Position numbers and translations under genes: made by a program. A DNA stretch of 64,000 bases from JACCZX01 sp038216465 (GTDB taxonomy: Bacteria; Pseudomonadota; Gammaproteobacteria; Burkholderiales; Burkholderiaceae_F), in NCBI GenBank assembly GCA_038216465.1, contig JBBQQC010000014.1, positions 25,885 to 89,884 on the forward strand, written 5' to 3'. This document shows positions 1 to 7,741 of this stretch, piece after piece (the first letter of the stretch is position 1; every line of letters begins with the position of its first letter). Under the pieces are notes generated by a model. It did not search any database and was not told the origin of the DNA. It saw only the letters and a list, made by a program, of their open reading frames with translations.

Positions 1-9
1 CGTCGCGCG

Positions 10-1038
10 ATGGCCACACTCACAGGCACGATCGAAACCTCCATCCGCTCCGCCCCGACGCTGATTACTGGCGGGTCAGGCTTTGTCGGTTCGGCAGTCG
101 TGCGCGCGTTCCTCTCTGCGGGCTATCCGGTACGCGTGCTCGTGCGAAAGAGTAGCCCGCGAGATAACCTTGCTGGGCTCGATGTGGACTGCTTCGAAGG
201 CGATGCCCGATGCGCGGACGATGTTGCGCGCGCGATGACCCGCATACGCTACGTGATCCACACGGCAGCGGACTATCGGCTGTGGGCGCGTCACCCCAGC
301 GAAATCCAGCGCAACAATCTGGTCAGCACCGAGGTGATCATCGACGCTGCGCGGCGCGCGGGAATCGAACGGATGGTGTACACGAGCAGCGTAGCCACAC
401 TGGCGCCGCATGAAGACGGAACCCCCGCCGACGAGACGCGCCGCTTGCCCCAGCTCGCGGCGATCGGGGCCTACAAACAAAGCAAGGTGGCCGCTGAGCT
501 GGCGATCGAACGCGCCGTCAAGGACGGTCTTGCCGCTGTGATTGTCAACCCGACCGCGCCGGTCGGCCCCCGCGATATCAGACCCACCCCCACCGGCCGC
601 ATCATCGTCGAGGCGGTCATGGGTCGAATGCCGGCCTACGTCGACACCGGTCTCAATCTGGTTCACGTCGATGATGTCGCCGCGGGACATCTGGCCGCGC
701 TTACGCACGGCAAGGTCGGCGAGCGCTATATCCTCGGCGGACAGGACGTGACGTTGGCGGAGATGCTGCAGGCGATTGCCAAACTCGTGGGCAGGCGCGG
801 TCCCCTGGTGCGGCTTTCTCGCAAGCTTCTCTTTCCACTGGCGGCCGGCGCCGAAATGGTCGCGCGCTGCACCGGGCGCGAGCCGTTCATTACGCTCGAT
901 GGATTGCGCATGGCGAAGCACCGGATGTTCTTCAACTCAGCGAAGGCCGAGCGCGATTTGGGGTTCCGCGCACGACCGTATGCCGAAGGTCTGCGCGACG
1001 CCATCGAGTGGTTCGTCAAGGCGGGATACATCAAATGA
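10..1038 (+). CDS. hpnA: HpnA, hopanoid-associated NAD(P)-dependent sugar epimerase/reductase
   Basis: This 342-residue protein belongs to the extended short-chain dehydrogenase family, in the dihydroflavonol-reductase-like HpnA branch. The nucleotide-binding motif TGGSGFVG is at residues 20-27 and the catalytic YxxxK pair is Y155/K159. The N-terminus is about 15 residues longer than I would expect for HpnA, so a later start is possible, but the ATG at 10 is the only one before the Rossmann motif. Its stop overlaps the hpnB start (ATGA), so the two are translationally coupled. Placement at the head of an hpnB-hpnF-hpnG series supports the name. The exact reaction of HpnA in hopanoid side-chain formation is not established. 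Confidence 0.9.
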   Translation: MATLTGTIETSIRSAPTLITGGSGFVGSAVVRAFLSAGYPVRVLVRKSSPRDNLAGLDVDCFEGDARCADDVARAMTRIRYVIHTAADYRLWARHPSEIQRNNLVSTEVIIDAARRAGIERMVYTSSVATLAPHEDGTPADETRRLPQLAAIGAYKQSKVAAELAIERAVKDGLAAVIVNPTAPVGPRDIRPTPTGRIIVEAVMGRMPAYVDTGLNLVHVDDVAAGHLAALTHGKVGERYILGGQDVTLAEMLQAIAKLVGRRGPLVRLSRKLLFPLAAGAEMVARCTGREPFITLDGLRMAKHRMFFNSAKAERDLGFRARPYAEGLRDAIEWFVKAGYIK

Positions 1039-2201
1039 TCTGGGCTGCGATCGCTCTGATGTCGTGTCTGGTGTGGCTGTATCTCGCCATGTTGCGCGGA
1101 GGATTCTGGCGCGCCGACGTACGCGATACTTCTGCGCAGAATGCGCAGCAAGAAATTGAAGCGTGGCCGCGCATCGGTGTGGTAATTCCGGCGCGTAACG
1201 AAGTCGACGTGCTCGGTGAAAGCCTAAGGTCGGTGCTGCAGCTTCGTTACGCCGGCGAGCTTTCGATTGTCGTCGTCGATGATCACAGCCATGACGGCAC
1301 TGGCGCGCTCGCGCGCAGGCTCGCTGACGAGCGGGCCGCGCTGCATCACGTATCGGTGATCTCGGCCACCGCCCTACCGGACGGGTGGACCGGAAAGCTG
1401 TGGGCCATTCACCAAGGCATTGAGCACCTCGAGCGCGCGATCGATCCTCCGGCGTTCATTCTTCTCACCGACGCCGATATCTGCTACACCGAAGGCACGC
1501 TGTCGTTTCTGGTCGCGAAAGCCACGCAGGAAAACCTTTCGCTAACGTCGCTGATGGCGAAGCTGCGATGCGACAGTGACGCCGAGCGCTTGCTGATTCC
1601 AGCGTTCATCTTTTTCTTTCAGATGCTCTATCCCTTTCCCTGGGTTGCCGATCGCGGCCGGAAAACCGCTGCTGCTGCGGGTGGCTGCATGCTGATTCGG
1701 CGCAGCGCTCTCGCCGAGGCCGGTGGCGTCGAAGCGATTCGCTCGGCACTTATCGACGATTGTTCATTGGCGCGCAACCTGAAGCGCCGCGGTGCGGTCT
1801 GGCTCGGGCTGACGGACCGCGTTTCAAGCCTGCGCGCTTATCCGGCACTGGCAGACATTCGGCACATGGTCGTTCGCACCGCGTATGCGCAACTGCTGTT
1901 TTCGCCGACCTTGCTGGTGCTGACGGTGGTTTCGATGTCGATCACCTTTCTCGCGCCGCCGCTTCTATTGTTGCTGGGTCCGGCGACTGCAAAACTCCTC
2001 GCGCTGGCTGCGTGGGTAACAATGACGCTGCTGTTTCAGCCCACGTTGCGTTTCTATCGTGTTTCGGCGTGGTACGGACTCGCGCTGCCGGTGATCGCAG
2101 CGTTGTATTTGATGTTCACCCTGGAGTCTGCATATCAATGCATTCGTGGCCGAGGCGGGGCGTGGAAGGGGCGCGCCTATCCCGCGGCAGCGAAGCGTTG
2201 A
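1035..2201 (+). CDS. hpnB: HpnB, hopanoid-associated membrane glycosyltransferase (GT2)
   Basis: This 388-residue family 2 glycosyltransferase has an N-terminal membrane segment (about residues 1-20), a GT-A domain beginning with a VIPARNE motif and a DxD-type metal motif at D146-A-D148. Several hydrophobic segments close the C-terminus. I chose the ATG at 1035 because it overlaps the hpnA stop as ATGA and gives a clean membrane anchor; an upstream ATG at 1008 lies inside hpnA. HpnB proteins occur with squalene-hopene cyclase genes. The sugar donor and the acceptor cannot be read from the sequence. Confidence 0.88.
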   Translation: MIWAAIALMSCLVWLYLAMLRGGFWRADVRDTSAQNAQQEIEAWPRIGVVIPARNEVDVLGESLRSVLQLRYAGELSIVVVDDHSHDGTGALARRLADERAALHHVSVISATALPDGWTGKLWAIHQGIEHLERAIDPPAFILLTDADICYTEGTLSFLVAKATQENLSLTSLMAKLRCDSDAERLLIPAFIFFFQMLYPFPWVADRGRKTAAAAGGCMLIRRSALAEAGGVEAIRSALIDDCSLARNLKRRGAVWLGLTDRVSSLRAYPALADIRHMVVRTAYAQLLFSPTLLVLTVVSMSITFLAPPLLLLLGPATAKLLALAAWVTMTLLFQPTLRFYRVSAWYGLALPVIAALYLMFTLESAYQCIRGRGGAWKGRAYPAAAKR

Positions 2202-2213
2202 CCTGCACACGGA

Positions 2214-2885
2214 ATGAGCGAAACGATCAGCAACATGCGTGAGGTCCCGATCGTGCCCGGCGGTCCAGTTGCGCCGCTGCACTACAGGGTATCGATCGCG
2301 GGCAAGGAGGAATCATTGCCGATCGTCGCGATCAACGAAGATATCGCGATCGCGTTGATGATTACCGTCGATCTTGGGGTCGCGTTCGGCGAGCGCGTGG
2401 GGCGCGCGCTCGCGGCACTGTTGCAGGCGGCGCATCCCGAAATCGTGCTCGGGGCGGCGACGATGGGAATTCCGGTGGCGATCGAGGTGTCGCGATTTCT
2501 TGGGATCGATCGCTATGTCATTGCACAGAAGTCACCGAAGATTCATCTCAGCGACGCTTTTGCTGCGAAGCTGAAGTCGATCACTTCTACCGGAGAACAG
2601 CGGTTGTTGCTCGACCGGCGCAGCCTGCCGCTGATAGCCGGCCGCCGTGTCGCGGTCGTCGACGACGTGATTTCCAGCGGATCGACCGTTAAGGCACTGA
2701 TCGATCTGGTGCGGCAGAGTGGCGGCGAAGTTGCCGCGATCGGCTTGGTGTTGGATGAAGGCGACGCATGGAGAAACACGCTCGGTGCGGACGCAGACCT
2801 CGTGCAAACGCTGGCGCATATCCCGGTTTTCAGAATTGCGGCAGGCTCGGCGACGCCCATCGCAGATAAAGAAATTCCGGGCTAA
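2214..2885 (+). CDS. Phosphoribosyltransferase-fold protein, possibly adenine salvage
   Basis: This 223-residue type I phosphoribosyltransferase has the PRPP-binding loop VAVVDDVISSGST at residues 146-158, with the paired acidic residues D150/D151. The overall layout resembles adenine phosphoribosyltransferase more than orotate or hypoxanthine enzymes, but I cannot fix the base specificity. It sits between hpnB (gap 12 bp) and hpnF (gap 32 bp) on the same strand and so is likely part of the hopanoid operon. HpnG of this cluster releases adenine from adenosylhopane, so adenine recycling is a reasonable inference. It is not one of the lettered hpn genes I know. Confidence 0.75.
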   Translation: MSETISNMREVPIVPGGPVAPLHYRVSIAGKEESLPIVAINEDIAIALMITVDLGVAFGERVGRALAALLQAAHPEIVLGAATMGIPVAIEVSRFLGIDRYVIAQKSPKIHLSDAFAAKLKSITSTGEQRLLLDRRSLPLIAGRRVAVVDDVISSGSTVKALIDLVRQSGGEVAAIGLVLDEGDAWRNTLGADADLVQTLAHIPVFRIAAGSATPIADKEIPG

Positions 2886-2917
2886 GGCGATCGGCCGATG
2901 CCATAATCCATAGACCG

Positions 2918-4897
2918 ATGTCCAGCCTGACCAGCACAGCACCAAGGTATACCGCACCGACATCGGCGGCAGACTTAACACGCAGTATCGATGCCGCGAC
3001 GGCCGCGCTACTAAACTTGCAGCGCGACGACGGTCACTGGGTTTTCGAGCTGGAAGCAGATGCGACGATTCCGTCGGAATACGTGCTGCTGACGCACTAC
3101 CTTGGCGAGCCCCAGCCCTCGCTTGAACAGAAGATCGCAAACTATCTGCGCCGAACGCAAGGCGACGATGGTGGCTGGCCACTTGTTCATGGCGGTGCGT
3201 TCAACCTGAGTGCAAGCGTCAAGGCTTACTTTGCGTTGAAGATGATCGGCGACGCGCCGGAGCGTCCCCACATGCAGCGTGCGCGCCGGGCGATTCTTCA
3301 GCACGGCGGCGCCGGCGCGAGCAACGTTTTCACGCATTTTCTGCTGGCCTTGTACGGCTTCATTCCGTGGCGGGCAGTGCCGGCGATGCCGGTCGAGATC
3401 ATGTTGCTGCCGCACTGGTTTCCGATACATATCAGCAAGATCTCTTACTGGGGCCGGACCGTGCTCGTCCCGCTGCTGGTGCTGCAGGCAACTCGACCCA
3501 TCGCTCGCAATCCCCGCGGTGTGTGCATCGACGAAATCTTCGAAGGGAATGGTTCTCGCGTGCGCCAGCAAACCCGCGCCGAGCATCAATCGGCCGGCTG
3601 GTTCGCTACCTTTCGCTTGATCGATGCATTTCTGCACTGGACCGAATGGGTCTTCCCCAACGCGCTGCGCAAACTGGCTATCCGCCGGGCAGTCGACTTC
3701 ATTACCGAACGGCGCAACGGCGAAGGCGGGCTAGGCGCGATCTTCCCGGCAATGGCGAACACCGTGATGATGTTCGACGCACTCGGCTATTCACGGAGCC
3801 ATCCGCATGTGGTGCTGGCGCGTACGGCCATCGACAAGCTGGTCATCGAGAAATCCGACGAGGCCTATTGCCAGCCGTGCGTTTCTCCAGTGTGGGACAC
3901 CGCGTTGATGTGCCACGCTTTGCTCGAAGTCGGCAACGCGGCCTCGAAGCGCGCGGTGCGAAAGGCGTTGGCATGGCTCAAGGACCGACAGGTGCTCGAC
4001 GTCGTCGGCGATTGGGCCGATCAACGTCCTGGCGTGCGGCCGGGCGGCTGGCCGTTCCAATACGAAAATGCGCACTACCCCGATCTGGACGATACGGCAG
4101 TCGTCGCGATGGCGATGGAGCGCGCAGGCCGCGACTTCTCGATCAGCGCCGGCGACGGTTACACCGCCTCGATGGATCGTGCACGCGAGTGGGTGCTCGG
4201 GTTGCAGAGCAAGAACGGCGGGTGGGCTGCATTCGATGCCGACAACGTAAGCGAATACCTGAACCACACCCCGTTTGCCGACCACGGCGCCCTGCTCGAT
4301 CCGCCGACCGCGGACGTCACCGCGCGCTGCGTCAGCATGCTCGCACAGCTGAACGAGCGCGGCGATGCGCAGGGTATTTCGAAGGCCGTCAAGTTTCTGC
4401 GCCGGCATCAGAGGAACGACGGCAGCTGGTACGGTCGCTGGGGAATGAATTACATCTACGGCACGTGGTCCGTGTTGTGCGCGCTGAACATGGCAGGCAT
4501 CGGCCCGCACGCCCCCGAAGTGAGACGTGCATCGCTCTGGTTGCGCCAAATTCAGAATGATGACGGCGGCTGGGGCGAAAGTATCGAAAGCTACAAGCTC
4601 GACTACAGGGAGTATGAAGCGGCGCCGAGTACCGCGTCACAGACCGCGTGGGCGCTGCTCGGGTTAATGGCGGCGGGGGAATGGTCCGACAACGCGGTGG
4701 ATCGCGGAATTAGGTACCTGGTCGAAACTCAGGATGCAGACGGCTTCTGGGAAGAGCCCGAATTTACTGCCACTGGATTTCCCAGGGTGTTCTACCTGCG
4801 CTATCACGGCTATTGCAAACTGTTTCCGCTGTGGGCGTTGGCACGGTATCGAACCCTGAGAGACAACAGTCTTCGCTTGCCGCGCTTCGGCATGTGA
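2918..4897 (+). CDS. hpnF: Squalene-hopene cyclase
   Basis: This 659-residue enzyme (also called Shc) cyclises squalene to hopene and diplopterol at the cytoplasmic membrane. The catalytic DxDD element is present as D389-L-D-D-T-A394, and several QW-type repeats (GGW, GSW and DGxW clusters) recur through the chain. Length is normal for bacterial cyclases. It follows the phosphoribosyltransferase gene and its TGA overlaps the GTG start of hpnG. Identification is secure from the whole-length pattern. Confidence 0.97.
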   Translation: MSSLTSTAPRYTAPTSAADLTRSIDAATAALLNLQRDDGHWVFELEADATIPSEYVLLTHYLGEPQPSLEQKIANYLRRTQGDDGGWPLVHGGAFNLSASVKAYFALKMIGDAPERPHMQRARRAILQHGGAGASNVFTHFLLALYGFIPWRAVPAMPVEIMLLPHWFPIHISKISYWGRTVLVPLLVLQATRPIARNPRGVCIDEIFEGNGSRVRQQTRAEHQSAGWFATFRLIDAFLHWTEWVFPNALRKLAIRRAVDFITERRNGEGGLGAIFPAMANTVMMFDALGYSRSHPHVVLARTAIDKLVIEKSDEAYCQPCVSPVWDTALMCHALLEVGNAASKRAVRKALAWLKDRQVLDVVGDWADQRPGVRPGGWPFQYENAHYPDLDDTAVVAMAMERAGRDFSISAGDGYTASMDRAREWVLGLQSKNGGWAAFDADNVSEYLNHTPFADHGALLDPPTADVTARCVSMLAQLNERGDAQGISKAVKFLRRHQRNDGSWYGRWGMNYIYGTWSVLCALNMAGIGPHAPEVRRASLWLRQIQNDDGGWGESIESYKLDYREYEAAPSTASQTAWALLGLMAAGEWSDNAVDRGIRYLVETQDADGFWEEPEFTATGFPRVFYLRYHGYCKLFPLWALARYRTLRDNSLRLPRFGM

Positions 4898-5640
4898 AGC
4901 GCACTGCATCAGGCATCAATCAGGCGGAAACCGGCACACACGCTGGCGCACAGCATGTCATTGCGGTTATCGGCCTAGCTTCCGAGGCGAAGATCGCCGC
5001 CGGGCGCGGCGTGTTGGCGCTGGTTGGGGGTGGCAACGCAGCAGCACTTGAGGTCGCGCTGAGCCCCGCCTTGATAGCAGGCGCGAGCGGGATCATCAGC
5101 TTCGGCATCTGCGGCGGACTGAAGCGCGAGCTCAAGCCGGGGACCTGCATCATCGGACGCGCGGTCGTTACCGCCACCTCGCGCTGGAGCACCGACGACA
5201 CATGGTCTGAGGCTATGGTCGCGAGGGTGCCAAACGCTGTGCGCGGCGATATCGCAGCCGCCGACGCGCCGATTTTCTCTGCCGAAGAAAAAGCACGGCT
5301 GCACACGGCAACGAATGCCATTGGCGTGGACACCGAATCGCATGTGGCGGCGAAGCTGGCGCTGCAACACCGGCTGCCTTTCGTGGTGTTCCGCGTGATA
5401 GCGGATCCGGCCGATCGAGCCCTGCCACCCGCTGCCGAAGTTGCACTGCGCAGTGATGGCCGTGTGAAAGTATGGGCCGTCCTGCGCTCGGTGCTTGCAG
5501 CGCCGGGGCAGATCCCGCTGCTGTTCCGCCTCGGGCTCGATGCCCGCGCTGGGTTACGCGCTCTCGCGCAGAGCCGGCGCAGGCTGGGGACCGCGCTGGG
5601 TTATCCGAATCTCCGCGAGCTTTTGGTCGACGTGCCTTGA
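4894..5640 (+). CDS. hpnG: HpnG, adenosylhopane nucleoside phosphorylase/hydrolase
   Basis: This 248-residue protein is of the nucleoside phosphorylase superfamily. It is the HpnG type that removes adenine from adenosylhopane to give a ribosylhopane derivative. Visible family marks are the glycine-rich segment GICGGL and a VDTES motif. I chose the GTG at 4894, which overlaps the hpnF stop as GTGA; an open frame extends upstream inside hpnF but has no reason to be used. The 3' end overlaps the convergent hpnH by 87 bp. Confidence 0.9.
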   Translation: MKRTASGINQAETGTHAGAQHVIAVIGLASEAKIAAGRGVLALVGGGNAAALEVALSPALIAGASGIISFGICGGLKRELKPGTCIIGRAVVTATSRWSTDDTWSEAMVARVPNAVRGDIAAADAPIFSAEEKARLHTATNAIGVDTESHVAAKLALQHRLPFVVFRVIADPADRALPPAAEVALRSDGRVKVWAVLRSVLAAPGQIPLLFRLGLDARAGLRALAQSRRRLGTALGYPNLRELLVDVP

Positions 5641-6711
5641 AAAGACGAATTCGGCCGGCCGCTGACCATCCAACGAAATTTCCTTCGCCATCGCGCCCGA
5701 CGTCTTTACTCCGCGCAGCGCGACACCCAAAGCCTTCCACGGATGACGAATGGCGTCGCCCACCGCCGTGGCTTCATATCCGCTATGCACCATACAGTCG
5801 GCGCATTTCGCATAGTTTCCGGTGCCGTACGAGTCCCAGTTGGTTTCACTCATCAACTCGGCGAATGTTTTCGCATAGCCTTCGCCGAGCAGATAACACG
5901 GCCGCTGCCATCCAAATACAGTACGCGTGGGATTGCCCCACGGCGTACAGCGGTACTCGCGATTGCCAGCAAGGAAATCCAGAAACAGGCTCGACTGCGA
6001 AAATGACCACGCGCGCGCACCGTCGCCGCGCCGGAAAATGTCACGGAACAAAAGCTTGGTCCGCTCGCGATTCAAAAAATGAGTTTGATCGGGCGCACGT
6101 TCGTAGGCGTAGCCGGGCGAAACCGTGATTCCATCCACACCGAGCTCGCGCATCGAATCGAAGAAACGGGCGGCGCGTTCAGGATCCGCATCGTTGAACA
6201 GCGTGCAATTGATGTTGACGCGAAAGCCCCGCTCTTTGGCAGCACGTATCGCGGCGATCGCGCGCACATACACACCGTCTTCACACACCGAATGGTCGTG
6301 CATCTGCTGATCCCCGTCGAGATGCACGGACCACACGAAAAACGGGCTCGGAGTAAAGCGCTCCAGGCGTTTTTCAAGAAGCAACGCGTTGGTGCAAAGG
6401 TAGACAAACTTTCGGCGCGCCACAATGCCCGCGGCGATCTTGTCGATCTCCTTGTGCAGCAGCGGCTCGCCGCCGGCAATCGACACCACCGGGGCGCCGC
6501 ACTCATCCACTGCACCCAGGGCGTCCGCGACCGAAAGACGCTGATCGAGTATCTCGTCCGGATAATCGATCTTGCCGCACCCGGCGCACGCAAGGTTGCA
6601 GCGAAATAGCGGCTCCAGCATCAGCACCAGCGGATAGCGTTTTCTGCGCTTCAAATGCTGGGCCGCGACGTACGCGCCGACATACGCTTTTTGAATGAAA
6701 GGAATTCCCAC
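5554..6711 (-). CDS. hpnH: HpnH, radical SAM adenosylhopane synthase
   Basis: This 385-residue radical SAM protein has the CxxxCxxC cluster at C38, C42 and C45, and more cysteines near the C-terminus. HpnH joins the 5'-deoxyadenosyl group to diploptene, making adenosylhopane, the first C35 hopanoid. It lies 9 bp downstream of ispH on the same strand and is probably cotranscribed with it. The C-terminal codons overlap the hpnG 3' end on the opposite strand. Confidence 0.96.
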   Translation of the reverse strand: MGIPFIQKAYVGAYVAAQHLKRRKRYPLVLMLEPLFRCNLACAGCGKIDYPDEILDQRLSVADALGAVDECGAPVVSIAGGEPLLHKEIDKIAAGIVARRKFVYLCTNALLLEKRLERFTPSPFFVWSVHLDGDQQMHDHSVCEDGVYVRAIAAIRAAKERGFRVNINCTLFNDADPERAARFFDSMRELGVDGITVSPGYAYERAPDQTHFLNRERTKLLFRDIFRRGDGARAWSFSQSSLFLDFLAGNREYRCTPWGNPTRTVFGWQRPCYLLGEGYAKTFAELMSETNWDSYGTGNYAKCADCMVHSGYEATAVGDAIRHPWKALGVALRGVKTSGAMAKEISLDGQRPAEFVFSRHVDQKLAEIRITQRGPQPAPALRESA

Positions 6712-6720
6712 GCTTGAGCC

Positions 6721-7665
6721 TTATGCAGGATTTGATGGTGCAACGGTCCGCAATTGTGCCGGCAACCGGAATTCGACATTCTCCTCGATGCCTGGTAGCA
6801 CCGAAAGCTCGACCGGACCGATGCGCCGCAGGGCACTGACGACGTCCTCGACGAGTAATTCGGGCGCGGAGGCACCGGCGGTCAGTCCAACCACGCGCTT
6901 ACCGCTGACCCACTGCGAGTCCAGCTCGCTGCCATCGGCAATCAGATAGCTCGGAACGCCCGCTTCGACACCGATCTCGCGCAAACGGTTCGAATTCGAG
7001 CTGTTTTGAGCACCGACGACCAGAATGACATCGGCGAGGCGGGCAAGCTGGCGTACCGCGGTTTGTCGATTCTGGGTCGCGTAGCAGATGTCTTGAATGT
7101 CGGGCCCCGCAATGTTGCCGAAACGTGCTTCGAGCGCGTCGATGATTGCGCGCGTGTCATCGACGCTCAATGTCGTCTGCGTGATGTAGGCAACCGGAGT
7201 GTCGGTGGCGATATCGAGCGCGTCGACATCGGCGACGGTTTGCACCAAATGCACTACACCGTCGATCTGGCCCATCGTGCCTTCGACCTCGGGATGCCCG
7301 GCGTGCCCGATCAGGATCAGCGTGCGGCCCTGCTTCACGAAGCTTTTTCCCTGCTTATGAACCTTCGCGACCAGCGGACAAGTGGCGTCCAGAACCGGCA
7401 GCCCGCGGCGCTGAGCCTCTTCTTCAATTGGCCGCCCTACACCATGCGCACTGAAAACGGTGACTTTACCCGCGGGAATATCCTGCAGGTCTTCGACGAA
7501 TCGCGCCCCTTTGTGCTTCAACGCTTCGACAACGTGCTTGTTATGAACAATCTCATGCCGTACGTACACGGGCGCACCGTATTTGAGCAGTGCCCGGTCG
7601 ACGATTTCGATCGCCCGTACCACTCCGGCACAGAAGCCGCGCGGCTGCGCGAGAATCACCTGCAT
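6721..7665 (-). CDS. ispH: 4-hydroxy-3-methylbut-2-enyl diphosphate reductase (IspH/LytB)
   Basis: This 314-residue iron-sulfur enzyme performs the last step of the methylerythritol phosphate pathway, making the isoprenoid precursors IPP and DMAPP. The N-terminal QPRGFCAG motif carries the first cluster cysteine (C12); the DATCP and DICYATQNRQ segments carry the other two. The SSNSNRL substrate-binding motif is intact. Being next to hpnH couples precursor supply with hopanoid synthesis. Many bacteria keep more than one ispH, so this may be a cluster-dedicated copy. Confidence 0.96.
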   Translation of the reverse strand: MQVILAQPRGFCAGVVRAIEIVDRALLKYGAPVYVRHEIVHNKHVVEALKHKGARFVEDLQDIPAGKVTVFSAHGVGRPIEEEAQRRGLPVLDATCPLVAKVHKQGKSFVKQGRTLILIGHAGHPEVEGTMGQIDGVVHLVQTVADVDALDIATDTPVAYITQTTLSVDDTRAIIDALEARFGNIAGPDIQDICYATQNRQTAVRQLARLADVILVVGAQNSSNSNRLREIGVEAGVPSYLIADGSELDSQWVSGKRVVGLTAGASAPELLVEDVVSALRRIGPVELSVLPGIEENVEFRLPAQLRTVAPSNPA

Positions 7666-7741
7666 GGAAATCTCATTGCCCTATTCTCACATATGCTGAC
7701 GCAGTTCTCATCAGGGAGCCGCACTCGGACAGTTATCTTGA

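Noticed and set aside
76..921. 281-codon open frame on the minus strand opposite hpnA
   Set aside because: It is a GC-skew shadow of hpnA, with no family pattern and no room for its own signals.
3367..4560. 397-codon open frame on the plus strand inside squalene-hopene cyclase
   Set aside because: Arg-rich shadow translation in another frame; hpnF is certain.
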